A stretch of DNA of 64,000 nucleotides. Origin: an uncultured Alistipes sp. (lineage in GTDB: Bacteria; Bacteroidota; Bacteroidia; Bacteroidales; Rikenellaceae). Position numbers and translations under genes: made by a program. Location of the stretch: NCBI GenBank assembly GCA_937911745.1, contig CALDPX010000007.1:3298-67297 (forward strand). Direction: 5' to 3'. Below, one piece after another: positions 52,498 through 61,209 of this stretch; positions within the stretch are counted from its first letter, which is position 1; each line of letters begins with the position of its first letter. The notes beneath the pieces were generated by a model. The model ran no database searches, had not been told where the DNA came from, and saw nothing but the letters and a program-made list of their open reading frames with translations.

Positions 52498-52712
52498 ATC
52501 TGCGGGACGAAGAGATCACCGAGCGAAGAGCCACCTTGTGTGGCTCGTAGCGAGGTAATCTCTTGGATGGGAGATATGGGATATATGGGATATATGGGAG
52601 AATGGGTTACAGACCCCTCAGTCACTTCGTGCCAGCTCCCCTAACTTAGGGGAGGGTTACAAGGGTTACAAGGGTTACAAGGAATGTTTTTCTCAAAAAA
52701 TGCATAGAACGG
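52498..52712. other. non-coding spacer with hairpin, arrays and palindrome
   Basis: No gene. AAGAGATCACC (52510-52520) pairs with GGTAATCTCTT (52554-52564) around GAGCCAC/GTGGCTC. A GGGATATAT array follows (52567-52600), then a CTCCCCTAACTTAGGGGAG palindrome (52636-52654) and three GGTTACAAG units (52654-52681). Confidence 0.65.
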
Positions 52713-52790
52713 AGGGCTTTTGTGCCAAACAAGAAGGCGAGTCCGCAGTTTGCTTATCGCAAATGAGGCATCAGAGTGATGCTTTTGTGC
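52713..52790 (+). repeat. structured TTTGTGCC element, copy E (right half altered)
   Basis: GCTTTTGTGCCAAAC, CGAGT, CCGCAG, TTTGC-TTATC-GCAAA and TGAGG are all conserved. The right middle arm is replaced by a small hairpin, GCATCA-GAG-TGATGC (52769-52782). Confidence 0.78.
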
Positions 52791-52849
52791 TGGGATTTCT
52801 TGGGAATGTAAAAAACGCAGAGAAGCGAGCGTATTTTAGGCGCACAAGA

Positions 52850-52891
52850 AAACGACCTCCGAGCATAGTTACCTATGTAAGGAGGTCGTTT
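52850..52891 (-). terminator. probable terminator of nusB-DUF1573-yajC
   Basis: AAACGACCTCC (52850-52860) pairs with GGAGGTCGTTT (52881-52891), with an inner CATAG/CTATG hairpin. It lies ~40 bases beyond the yajC stop. Confidence 0.65.
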
Positions 52892-52931
52892 ATCGCAGTG
52901 CAACGCCAAAGACGCCGCTTATATGCGTTTT

Positions 52932-53249
52932 TTATTGGCGGGGATCACGCATAATGGCAGTTTTATCAACTCGAAGAGTAACATTGCCATCAACCTCCAT
53001 AAGGATGTCGCGCTCGTTGATCTCCTTAACAACACCATAGATACCGCCTGCGGTCACAACTTTCTGACCTTTGGCGAGCGAGTTACGGAAGTTATCCAAC
53101 TCTTTCTGCTGTTTGCGCTGGGGACGAATCATAAAGAAATACATCACCACAAAGAGCATTACAATCATAAGGAGTGAAGACCACATTGAGCCTTGCTGTG
53201 CAGGCATTGCTGCTGCGGTGGCTTCGAGCATAATAGTAGTAAAAGTCAT
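52932..53249 (-). CDS. yajC: preprotein translocase accessory subunit YajC
   Basis: A 105-residue protein with one transmembrane helix (MWSSLLMIVMLFVVMYFFMI) followed by the family motif RPQRKQQKELDNFRNSLAKGQKVVTAGGIYGVV and an SH3-like tail. It works with SecDF. Last gene of the nusB-DUF1573-yajC order conserved in Bacteroidota. Confidence 0.95.
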   Translation of the reverse strand: MTFTTIMLEATAAAMPAQQGSMWSSLLMIVMLFVVMYFFMIRPQRKQQKELDNFRNSLAKGQKVVTAGGIYGVVKEINERDILMEVDGNVTLRVDKTAIMRDPRQ

Positions 53250-53330
53250 AGTTTTTGTGTTTTATTTGTTAATTTTCGGTTTTTGCTTGGTACAAAAGTA
53301 GGTTTATAATTTCAATTATCAAAATCCGCG

Positions 53331-53771
53331 CTACTCCATATCTGCCACAACAACCAATTTCTTTGGAGTGTGCGAGAGGGATGTTACGATATAGAACGCT
53401 CTTGGAGGAAAATAATTGTATCCCGAAGAGTAAAAAGTCATCTTTGCCTTGACGCAACCTCCTGATACGATAGGTTCACGGGGGTACTCCATTTCGAGGC
53501 AACCACACGAGGTGTCGGTGGTAACTATCAATACGGGTGCTTCGGAGGTGTTGCTGAGAAAGAAAGTGCGCTCCACCACCTCTCCTGCACGCACCTTGCC
53601 AAAATTGAGGGTGTCGGTACGGAGAGTATCCACAAGCGACACCTCTTGACGTTTGTCGGGTATTTGGTGCACTCTATTTGGTGTGCGCTCCATACACGAG
53701 TGCATACATAATGCAAATGCTACCATCACAAGAAGGTAGCATTTACAACTGATATGTATTCCTGAAAACAT
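53331..53771 (-). CDS. DUF1573 lipoprotein
   Basis: A 146-residue protein. Signal and lipobox ALCMHSC put Cys26 at the mature end. LNFGKVRAGEVVERTFFLSNTSEAPVLIVTTDTSCGCLEMEYPREPIVSGG is the DUF1573 Ig-like domain, with its DTSCGC core. Probably an envelope-associated structural domain. Twenty bases downstream of nusB. Confidence 0.9.
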   Translation of the reverse strand: MFSGIHISCKCYLLVMVAFALCMHSCMERTPNRVHQIPDKRQEVSLVDTLRTDTLNFGKVRAGEVVERTFFLSNTSEAPVLIVTTDTSCGCLEMEYPREPIVSGGCVKAKMTFYSSGYNYFPPRAFYIVTSLSHTPKKLVVVADME

Positions 53772-53791
53772 AGAAACAAACGAGAGGAAAA

Positions 53792-54733
53792 CTAAATCTC
53801 AACCAATCCCCTGCCCTGCTTAACTATTGTACCATTGGCAAGGAGGTCGGTAGATATTTTGTCCAAAACACCATTGATAAAGGTGCTACTACCAAGGGTG
53901 CTGTAATACTTGGCAATCTCGATATACTCATCAAGCGTAACCTTTACAGGAATAGAATCAAAACCTACAAGTTCGGCAATGGCGGTAGTCATTATAACAT
54001 TGTCCATGAGGGCGATACGCTCCACATCCCAATTTTTGGTATACTGTTCAACAATCCTAACATTATCCTCATAGTCCACAAGCGCACGGGCAAAAAGACG
54101 CTTGACAAACGCCTCGTCATCCTCGTTCTTATATTGAGAAAGAAGAGTAACTTCTCCACTTTTGCGCATACTGCCAATGGTACGAATAACCATTATGAGA
54201 ATGAAGTCGAGGTCATCACTCCACATAATGGAACTCTCCTCCAATACATCAATGAGCATCTCGTCATCCTGCACGGTTTGGATGTAGAACTCCTCAACAA
54301 ATCCCCTATCCTCGGCATAAGTATTCTTATCGGAGTTCATATACTCCTTGTAATAGTCAGCCTCGGTCATTTTATTATAGAGGTGTTTGATGAGTTCGGG
54401 GAATTTTGCCCAGCCGAGTTTGCGCTCCACGAGCATATTATCCAAATCATCACTACCCTCCAACTGGGCAATGAGCGTATTATTTACAAATTTACGGTTG
54501 GGATTGAGATCCTCTGCTGTTGGGAGGTGCTTTTTCAGACCTATCTCTATGCGCTCTTCGGCATAGCGTTTAACATCAACAATCAGCGAGAGAATGTGTG
54601 GATAGAGGTCGTAAGATTTATCGATACCTTTCAGGAGGTTTTTCTCCTCGATAGCGACAGATTCGACAGCACCCGAAAGGTGTGCGTAGAGTGCTTTGAG
54701 AACTTTAATTCGCAAAAATCTTCTGCTGAACAT
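53792..54733 (-). CDS. nusB: transcription antitermination factor NusB
   Basis: 313 residues, twice the E. coli length, as is usual in Bacteroidota. The N-terminus MFSRRFLRIKVLKALYAH is the RNA-contact start. The C-terminal NusB fold includes MDNVIMTTAIAELVGFDSIPVKVTLDEYIEIAKYYSTLGSSTFINGVLDKI. It functions in rRNA antitermination with NusE. Confidence 0.95.
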   Translation of the reverse strand: MFSRRFLRIKVLKALYAHLSGAVESVAIEEKNLLKGIDKSYDLYPHILSLIVDVKRYAEERIEIGLKKHLPTAEDLNPNRKFVNNTLIAQLEGSDDLDNMLVERKLGWAKFPELIKHLYNKMTEADYYKEYMNSDKNTYAEDRGFVEEFYIQTVQDDEMLIDVLEESSIMWSDDLDFILIMVIRTIGSMRKSGEVTLLSQYKNEDDEAFVKRLFARALVDYEDNVRIVEQYTKNWDVERIALMDNVIMTTAIAELVGFDSIPVKVTLDEYIEIAKYYSTLGSSTFINGVLDKISTDLLANGTIVKQGRGLVEI

Positions 54734-54768
54734 AGTGTAGGAACGTCTTGATGTTATTATTTCGGGCG

Positions 54769-54776
54769 CAAAGATA
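54769..54776 (-). promoter_or_regulatory. -7 element for the nusB operon
   Basis: TATCTTTG on the minus strand, 35 bases before the start. An AAGTTGAAAATTG simple array (54783-54817) occupies the -33 region. Confidence 0.55.
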
Positions 54777-54831
54777 CCTATTAAAGTTGAAAATTGAAAG
54801 TTGAAAATTGAAAATTATCACTCATTACGGG

Positions 54832-54864
54832 CAAAAAAATGGCGGGCAACCCTTAGCCCGCCAT
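54832..54864 (-). terminator. terminator of argF-CPBP operon
   Basis: Read on minus: ATGGCGGGC / GCCCGCCAT arms (54864-54839) with an 8-base loop, then seven T (54838-54832). Confidence 0.92.
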
Positions 54865-54868
54865 CTCT

Positions 54869-55792
54869 CTACTCTATTTCCGTATTGTCGCGCAGTACTC
54901 GGAACATCCGCCACATAGCCCACAAGCAGACAAGTACCGAGAGTCCGTAGACAACCCAATAGAGCCAATCGGTGGGCACCACATCGCGTAGTGTGACATT
55001 TGCGGCATTGCCAAAGAGAGCCATTGTGGCGTAGGCAACAGCGTTGTTGATAGCGTGAATGATGATAACCGACAGCAAGGAGCGTGTTCTTAGGTATACA
55101 TAACCCAATATCAAGCCAACCACAAACGCATTAATAACCTGTACGGGAACGATGTGTATCACGCCAAACAGCAGTGCCGACACAATGAGTCCAATACCCC
55201 TACCCCAACGCTCTGCACACGACTCGAAGATGAGCCCTCGGAAGAGTATTTCTTCGAGAATGGGTGCAGCAACGATAGTGGAAAGAATAGCCCAACCGCC
55301 CAAACCTATGGTCTGTTGCACATTGTCGTACGCCTCGGTGGGAAGGAATCCCAAGAGTGGCTCAATGACGACACCCGAAGCCATCACAAGCACCACACCC
55401 CAAAGGACCATTGGCAGGTTTGTATGCCTGAGTCCCAGATGAATAGCCGTTCCACAACCCGCACGATGGCGCAACCATACAATAAATGCAATAGTAGGCA
55501 ACATCTGCACAAGGTAGTAGACGAAAGTGATGTCGGGCGTGAGGCTCTCAGCCCCACGCGCCTTCATCAGAACAACCGACAAAAAACTGCCGAGCAGAAC
55601 CGAGAAAACAAAGACTCCCGCAGTGGCAAAAAAGTCCACCCAAGTGGGGAATTTGCGAGGTTTACGATGGGACATCGCAGACTCTTGTGGTGCACCATAA
55701 GACGCATCACCCACATCCGTTTTTTCTACCTCCGCAGATGGCACTTCTACCCTCTGCAAAACATCTTGCTTCTCGTTGTTCTCGCTATTCAT
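54869..55792 (-). CDS. CPBP family intramembrane metalloprotease
   Basis: 307 residues. A polar N-terminal ~48 residues is followed by about eight helices. The CPBP/Rce1-type motifs are E180-E181-ILFR185G, LLFGVIHIVP and IIHAINNAVA. These glutamates and histidines form the membrane metal site. It starts 31 bases after ornithine carbamoyltransferase. Substrate unknown; some homologues mature or protect against peptides. Confidence 0.9.
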   Translation of the reverse strand: MNSENNEKQDVLQRVEVPSAEVEKTDVGDASYGAPQESAMSHRKPRKFPTWVDFFATAGVFVFSVLLGSFLSVVLMKARGAESLTPDITFVYYLVQMLPTIAFIVWLRHRAGCGTAIHLGLRHTNLPMVLWGVVLVMASGVVIEPLLGFLPTEAYDNVQQTIGLGGWAILSTIVAAPILEEILFRGLIFESCAERWGRGIGLIVSALLFGVIHIVPVQVINAFVVGLILGYVYLRTRSLLSVIIIHAINNAVAYATMALFGNAANVTLRDVVPTDWLYWVVYGLSVLVCLWAMWRMFRVLRDNTEIE

Positions 55793-55823
55793 CTTTTACT
55801 TTATATTAATCCGCCCAAAGAGC

Positions 55824-56822
55824 CTACTCTCCGAGAGTTGCAACCATCACTGCTTTGATGGTGTGCATACGGTTTTCTGCCTCGTCGAATACAATCGAGT
55901 GGCGGCTCTCGAACACCTCGTCGGTCACCTCCAACTCGGCTGCACCAAACTTGTCGTAAACCTCCTTACCAATGCGGGTTTTAAGGTCGTGGAATGCGGG
56001 CAGGCAGTGCATAAACTTAACCTCGGGGTTGCCCGTTGCGCGAATGACGTCCATATTAACTTGGTAGGGCATCATACATTCCAAGCGTTCTACCCAAGCC
56101 TCGTCGCTCTCGCCCATCGACACCCAAACGTCGGTGTAGAGGAAGTCGCAATCCTTCACAGCCTCTTTCACATCGTGAGTGATGGTAATTTTTGCGCCTG
56201 TCTCGGCAGCAATCTTCTGGCACTCCTCAACAAGCCAAGCCTCAGGCTCGTAGCCTGCGGGGCAAGCAGCGCGGAAATCTACACCCATCTTGGCACAACC
56301 AACCATCAGCGAGTTGCCCATATTGTAGCGAGCATCGCCAAGGTAGCAGAATTTCATCTCGCCAAAAGGTTTGTTGCAGTGCTCCTGCATAGTGAGGAAG
56401 TCTGCTAAAATCTGCGTGGGATGGTACTCATTGGTAAGACCATTCCATACGGGGACATCGGCATAGTGTGCAAGTTCTTCCACGATAGACTGACCGTAAC
56501 CACGATACTCAATACCGTCAAACATTCTGCCAAGAACGCGAGCAGTGTCGGCAATACTCTCTTTTTTGCCCATCTGCGAGCCGCTGGGACCAAGATATGT
56601 AACGTGTCCGCCCTGATCGTGAACTGCTACCTCGAAGGAGCAACGGGTGCGGGTGGAGTCCTTCTCAAAGAGAAGTACAATGTTCTTACCTACAAGATGT
56701 TGCTGCTCTTTACCTGCTTTCTTGTCAGCTTTGAGTTGGGCTGCCAAGTCAAGAAAAAAGCGAATCTCTGCGGGAGTAAAATCGAGCAATTTCAAAAAGT
56801 CTTTACCTTTCAATGATTCCAT
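55824..56822 (-). CDS. argF: ornithine carbamoyltransferase
   Basis: 332 residues. The carbamoyl-phosphate site is STRTRCSFE, then HPTQ; the ornithine site is MHCLPAFHD and the DVWVSMGE segment. It closely resembles the ~333-residue E. coli/catabolic type, not the shorter N-succinyl/acetylornithine enzymes of Bacteroides. Whether it runs toward citrulline synthesis or arginine catabolism is not shown. No arginine deiminase or carbamate kinase adjoins. Confidence 0.93.
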   Translation of the reverse strand: MESLKGKDFLKLLDFTPAEIRFFLDLAAQLKADKKAGKEQQHLVGKNIVLLFEKDSTRTRCSFEVAVHDQGGHVTYLGPSGSQMGKKESIADTARVLGRMFDGIEYRGYGQSIVEELAHYADVPVWNGLTNEYHPTQILADFLTMQEHCNKPFGEMKFCYLGDARYNMGNSLMVGCAKMGVDFRAACPAGYEPEAWLVEECQKIAAETGAKITITHDVKEAVKDCDFLYTDVWVSMGESDEAWVERLECMMPYQVNMDVIRATGNPEVKFMHCLPAFHDLKTRIGKEVYDKFGAAELEVTDEVFESRHSIVFDEAENRMHTIKAVMVATLGE

Positions 56823-56899
56823 AGTAAAATGTGTTATTTAAGTTAATGTTTTGAGTGAATAGTCGATTCGTTTTGGAGTGTATGCTCCATTTCCAACCT

Positions 56900-56907
56900 C
56901 AAATATA
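56900..56907 (-). promoter_or_regulatory. -7 element for argF
   Basis: TATATTTG on the minus strand, 78 bases before the start. TTG at 56926-56924 is 16 bases upstream, a little close. Confidence 0.5.
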
Positions 56908-56950
56908 TGTATTTTATCCGAAACAATATCTATTTTTCAAAGAAAAATAC

Positions 56951-56958
56951 TACATTTG
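56951..56958 (+). promoter_or_regulatory. -7 element for parA
   Basis: TACATTTG, 23 bases before the parA ATG. No TTG at -33. Confidence 0.55.
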
Positions 56959-56981
56959 CATTGTAATTAAAATGGGATATT

Positions 56982-57746
56982 ATGGGTAAAATTATAGCAC
57001 TTGCCAATCAGAAGGGAGGCGTAGGTAAGACAACAACGGCCATTAACCTTGCCGCAAACCTCGCCATTATGGGCAAAAAGATACTGCTTGTGGATGCCGA
57101 TCCGCAGGCAAATGCCACTTCGGGCTTAGGTTTCGACATCCGCAACGAGGGCATCTATGAGTGCATAGTTGGTAAGCGCAAAGCCGAAGAGGTTATACTG
57201 CAAAGCGAGGATATCAAGAAACTATCAGTGTTGCCTTCGAGCATCAACCTTGTAGGTGCCGATGCCGAACTCGCATCGCTCTCGGATGGTCACTACCGCA
57301 TCAAAAAGGTTATTGATGAGGTTAGGGACAACTACGACTATATCTTCATTGACTGCTCCCCCAGTCTCGGCTTTACGACCGTCAATGCTTTGGTTGCTTC
57401 CGACTCGGTACTCATTCCCGTACAGTGTGGTTACTTTGCTTTGGAGGGCTTGGGCAAATTGCTCAATACCATAAAGATGGTCAAAGGCAAACTCAACCCA
57501 TCGTTGGAGATTGAGGGCTTTGTGATGACTATGTATTCTCGCTCGCGCCTGGCCAATCAGGTCACCTTCGAGGTCAAGGAGCACTTCAAGCACCTTACAT
57601 ACGACACCATAATCTCGCGTAGCGTAAGGCTCGATGAGGCTCCTTCGCACGGCATTCCCGTGATACTCCACGATGCCGCCTCTTCGGGCAGCAAGTGCTA
57701 TATGGAACTCGCCAAAGAGTTCCTAAGGCGCAATAGAAAGAAGTAG
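56982..57746 (+). CDS. parA: chromosome partitioning ATPase ParA (Soj)
   Basis: 254 residues. Deviant Walker A KGGVGKTTTAINLAANLA (residues ~10-27), A' motif LLVDADPQANATSGLG, Walker B YIFIDCSPSLG. The short N-terminus marks the chromosomal Soj type. First gene of parA-parB-DUF5683-mltD. Confidence 0.96.
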   Translation: MGKIIALANQKGGVGKTTTAINLAANLAIMGKKILLVDADPQANATSGLGFDIRNEGIYECIVGKRKAEEVILQSEDIKKLSVLPSSINLVGADAELASLSDGHYRIKKVIDEVRDNYDYIFIDCSPSLGFTTVNALVASDSVLIPVQCGYFALEGLGKLLNTIKMVKGKLNPSLEIEGFVMTMYSRSRLANQVTFEVKEHFKHLTYDTIISRSVRLDEAPSHGIPVILHDAASSGSKCYMELAKEFLRRNRKK

Positions 57747-57775
57747 AAACACGTTACAATATAAAGACAAAAATT

Positions 57776-58645
57776 ATGAAGAAACATACAGGTCTTGGTC
57801 GCGGCTTAGGCGCCATTCTCGAAGCCGAAAATTATATCGAAAACCTCCCTGCCGTAAGTCGTATGGAGGAGTTGGAGGTGGAGAGCATTATTCCCAATCC
57901 CAAGCAACCTCGCACCATTTTTGATGATGATGCGCTGGAAGAGTTGGCAGACTCCATTGCCACTCTGGGACTCATCCAGCCCATAACGGTGCGCCGCGAG
58001 GATGATGGAAAGTATATCATCATCAGTGGCGAGAGGCGTTGGAGGGCTTCGAGGCTTGCGGGCAGAAAGACCATTGCCGCCTACATCCGCGAGGCAGACG
58101 ACAAGGAGTTGCACGAAATGGCTTTGGTGGAGAACATCCAGCGTCAGGATCTCAATGCTATGGAGATTGCCATTTCGCTCCAAAGACTCATTGACGAGTG
58201 TGGCGTAACACAAGAGATGGTGGCACAGCGTGTGGGCAAGAAACGCTCTACGGTAGCCAACTATCTTCGCCTTGTGCAGATGTGCCCCGAGGTGCAGGCT
58301 GCCCTCAAAGAGAACCAAATCTCAATGGGACACGCCAAGGCTATTGCCGGCGCACCCGAGGAGGCTCAGCCCGCGCTCGTGAGGAAAGTTGTCAAAAAGG
58401 AACTCTCGGTGAGGGCTACTGAGGCTCTTGTGAAAAAAATCTCCGAGGCAAAACCCGCCACTGCGGAGCAGGAAGAGGAGTTTCCTGAGATCTACACCAG
58501 AGTGGTAGAGAGGTTGTCGCCACTGATGGGCGAAAATATAAAAATTAAACGTTCGGCAGATGGCTCGGGCAAAATAATAATCGGCTTTTCGAGCGACAAG
58601 GAGATTGCTTCGTTGGTAGAACGACTCGAAAGGCTTGGCAAATAG
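57776..58645 (+). CDS. parB: chromosome partitioning protein ParB
   Basis: 289 residues. The N-terminal LGRGLGAIL is the ParA-stimulating motif. The ParB/CTPase box is SGERRWRASRLAG, with LVENIQRQDLNAMEIA. The helix-turn-helix follows (EMVAQRVGKKRSTVANYLRLVQM), then a C-terminal dimer domain. Starts 30 bases after parA. No confident parS site was found in the window. Confidence 0.96.
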   Translation: MKKHTGLGRGLGAILEAENYIENLPAVSRMEELEVESIIPNPKQPRTIFDDDALEELADSIATLGLIQPITVRREDDGKYIIISGERRWRASRLAGRKTIAAYIREADDKELHEMALVENIQRQDLNAMEIAISLQRLIDECGVTQEMVAQRVGKKRSTVANYLRLVQMCPEVQAALKENQISMGHAKAIAGAPEEAQPALVRKVVKKELSVRATEALVKKISEAKPATAEQEEEFPEIYTRVVERLSPLMGENIKIKRSADGSGKIIIGFSSDKEIASLVERLERLGK

Positions 58646-58648
58646 ATT

Positions 58649-59887
58649 ATGAGATTTACAAAAGGTGTCATATTGAGAAGTGTTGTGATGGTGGTCCTTG
58701 CCGCCCTCCTGCCTTCTATGCTTTTTGCCCAACAACAAGGCGACAACCCCGTAGAGGAAAAGAGCAAAAAGCGCAAAAAGAAGGAGGTTGTGGCAATTGC
58801 CGACTTCACGCAGGGTTTCAGTGTGAGGGGTGGCGAAAGGATTATGCCCGCCGTACGCACTCCCGAACAAGATTCGTTGGAGGTGGTAGAACTTAGCCGA
58901 TTGATTGACTCTTTGGTGGTGGCACGCGAGAGTTTGTTGCCCGAGGACACAACGGCACTCTCAAACGCATCTGCACGCATCGACTCGCTTATTGCAAGGC
59001 GCACCACCCTACTCCCCGCCGAAATCACAGACACCCTTGCCACCGACCTCGACTCGCTGGCGACAGACACTCTGAAAAAGCAGCGTTATAATTGGTTCTT
59101 CCGCGATTCGCTGTCGCTCACACCAACAACCCTTGCGAGTGTCGTACTGCCCGGTTTTGCACAATTCTACGAAGAGAAATACTGGAAGATACCGCTCGAA
59201 TATGCAATGGTCGGACTGCCACTGTGGGCAGGCTTAGAGCAGAACAAAAAATATCTCAGTTACAAGGCGGAGTTCGACAAGTTGGCAGCCTCGGGTGCTT
59301 CACAGTCGGAACGCACCCCTGTGCAGACCAAAATGCTCAAACACCAAAACTACCGCACACTGCTCATCGGTGCCGCGGCGGCATCTTTTATGGGCTTTTT
59401 GGTGGATGGTGTAATCAATTTCCCATCGGATATGAGCGACATTCAGAAAGCCTCCACTCTATCGTTTGTCTGCCCTGGTGCAGGACAAATATATAATGGT
59501 AGTTATTGGAAAGTGCCCATTGTGGTGGTAGGTATGGCTTCGATGATATACGTCATTGACTGGAACCAAAGGGGATACACCCGTTTCAAAACCGCCTACG
59601 ACCTCGCAACAGATGGAGATGACTCCACCATCAGCGAGTTTCCATACACGCCCGAGGAGTCGTTGCGTTCAATAAAGAACTCCTACCGCCGTAACCGCGA
59701 CTTGGCAATCATCGGTACGGTAGCGGTCTACTTGGTGCAGGTGGCAGACGCACATATCGATGCCCATATGCAGGCTTATGATATCAGCGACAACCTATCT
59801 ATGAAAATCGAGCCACAAATCACGCAAACCATTAGTCCGCAGGGCGTTACCAACAATTTCGGCTTTAACCTTACGATGAATTTTTAG
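58649..59887 (+). CDS. DUF5683 family membrane protein
   Basis: 412 residues. A signal-like helix (VVMVVLAALLPSMLFA-Q) is followed by a basic KKRKKKE cluster and a polar region. The DUF5683 core has LASVVLPGFAQFYEEKYWKIPLEYAMVGLPLWAG and, as a second copy, ASTLSFVCPGAGQIYNGSYWKVPIVVVGMASMIYVIDW. The paired PGxGQxYxxxYWK motifs are characteristic. Function unknown. Starts three bases after parB in the conserved Bacteroidota order. Confidence 0.9.
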   Translation: MRFTKGVILRSVVMVVLAALLPSMLFAQQQGDNPVEEKSKKRKKKEVVAIADFTQGFSVRGGERIMPAVRTPEQDSLEVVELSRLIDSLVVARESLLPEDTTALSNASARIDSLIARRTTLLPAEITDTLATDLDSLATDTLKKQRYNWFFRDSLSLTPTTLASVVLPGFAQFYEEKYWKIPLEYAMVGLPLWAGLEQNKKYLSYKAEFDKLAASGASQSERTPVQTKMLKHQNYRTLLIGAAAASFMGFLVDGVINFPSDMSDIQKASTLSFVCPGAGQIYNGSYWKVPIVVVGMASMIYVIDWNQRGYTRFKTAYDLATDGDDSTISEFPYTPEESLRSIKNSYRRNRDLAIIGTVAVYLVQVADAHIDAHMQAYDISDNLSMKIEPQITQTISPQGVTNNFGFNLTMNF

Positions 59888-59892
59888 TGTAG

Positions 59893-61185
59893 ATGACACT
59901 CCGACACCTCCTTGCACTATTTTGCACCGCACTTGCCACCACACTTACAGTGGCGCAAGAGCCTATACTCACACCCGAAGAAAACGACACAAATCCCGAG
60001 ATGAGCCTTGACGAGAAGTTGTCTATGCCTCGGCTCGATTCGATGCTCATTGCGTGGAGTCAGCGTCAGAGCGAATTGGCGAGCGAAAAACTCCTCAACC
60101 CTCTCATCTTGGCTGACACCATAGACCTCCCCGCAAGCGACATCCCCGACTCGGTATATGTGGAGCGATTGAAAGCCATCGGCTCGGCAATACCGATGTC
60201 CTATAACGACGTTGTGAGGAAATATATCATCTCATACACCACACGCCACCGCAACCACATAAGTACCATCTTGGGGCGTTCACTCTACTATTTTCCCCTC
60301 TTCGAGGCAGAACTTGACGCACAAGGGTTGCCTCTGGAACTAAGGATGTTGCCCGTCATCGAGTCCTCACTCGTTCCGAAGGCTCGCTCGAAGGTTGGTG
60401 CATCGGGTTTGTGGCAGTTTATGTACGGCACAGGCAAAGGCTACGGCTTGGAGGTAACTTCCTTCATCGACCAACGCTTCGACCCTGTTTTGTCCACCAA
60501 GGCAGCCTGCCGACACCTCAAATACCTCTACGATGTATATGGCGATTGGGAACTTGCGCTGGCAGCATACAACTGTGGTGCGGGCAAGGTAAATAAGGCT
60601 CTGCGCAGGGTGGAAGACAAGAATGCTGGATTTTGGGATATCTACCCCTACCTGACTCCCGAGACAAGGGGTTACGTTCCTGCATTCATAGCCACCACCT
60701 ACGCCTACCATTACCACTCACTGCACGGTATAGAGCCCGCCGAGGCTCCCCTGCCCCTTGTGACCGACACGGTGCATATTGACCGCATAATGCACCTAAA
60801 ACAAATCACTTCTACCATTGGTACACCTATGGAGGTGCTGAGGGCTCTCAATCCGCAATTCAAGCAAGATGTGGTGCCCGCCGTAAGAGGGCGTGCCTAC
60901 GACCTTGTATTACCCCTCTCGGAGGTTGGTAAATTCCTCGACCACGAGGCAGAGATTATGGGCAAAGATACCATCTACTTGGCAGAGTATATGAGTCCAC
61001 GCAAGAATGGCGAAATGCCCACATTCGTCATAGACAGCAAGATACACAAAGTCAAATCGGGCGAAAACCTCTCGCTGATTGCCAAAAAATATGGCGTGAC
61101 GGTAAAACAGATTTGCAAGTGGAACAACATCAAAGATGCATCGAAGATACGAGTGGGACAAAAACTCGAAATTTTTTTGAAATAG
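59893..61185 (+). CDS. mltD: LysM-containing membrane-bound lytic transglycosylase (MltD-like)
   Basis: 430 residues. Signal peptide to about residue 21. The SLT domain (~135-270) has the catalytic E157 in LPVIESSLVPKARSKVGASGLWQFM and AAYNCGAGKVNKAL. A C-terminal LysM domain spans ~386-429 (HKVKSGENLSLIAKKYGVTVKQICKWNNI). It cleaves peptidoglycan glycan strands to 1,6-anhydro products. No lipobox is seen. Confidence 0.93.
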   Translation: MTLRHLLALFCTALATTLTVAQEPILTPEENDTNPEMSLDEKLSMPRLDSMLIAWSQRQSELASEKLLNPLILADTIDLPASDIPDSVYVERLKAIGSAIPMSYNDVVRKYIISYTTRHRNHISTILGRSLYYFPLFEAELDAQGLPLELRMLPVIESSLVPKARSKVGASGLWQFMYGTGKGYGLEVTSFIDQRFDPVLSTKAACRHLKYLYDVYGDWELALAAYNCGAGKVNKALRRVEDKNAGFWDIYPYLTPETRGYVPAFIATTYAYHYHSLHGIEPAEAPLPLVTDTVHIDRIMHLKQITSTIGTPMEVLRALNPQFKQDVVPAVRGRAYDLVLPLSEVGKFLDHEAEIMGKDTIYLAEYMSPRKNGEMPTFVIDSKIHKVKSGENLSLIAKKYGVTVKQICKWNNIKDASKIRVGQKLEIFLK

Positions 61186-61209
61186 ACGGAGCATAACCCC
61201 AAGAGCATA

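Noticed and set aside
54869..55792. CPBP protease as part of a bacteriocin immunity locus
   Set aside because: No precursor peptide, modification enzyme or ABC exporter adjoins; it is linked to argF.
57740..57765. Possible parS site between parA and parB (AAACACGTTACA)
   Set aside because: Only a half-site similarity to the TGTTTCACGTGAAACA consensus, with no symmetric second arm.
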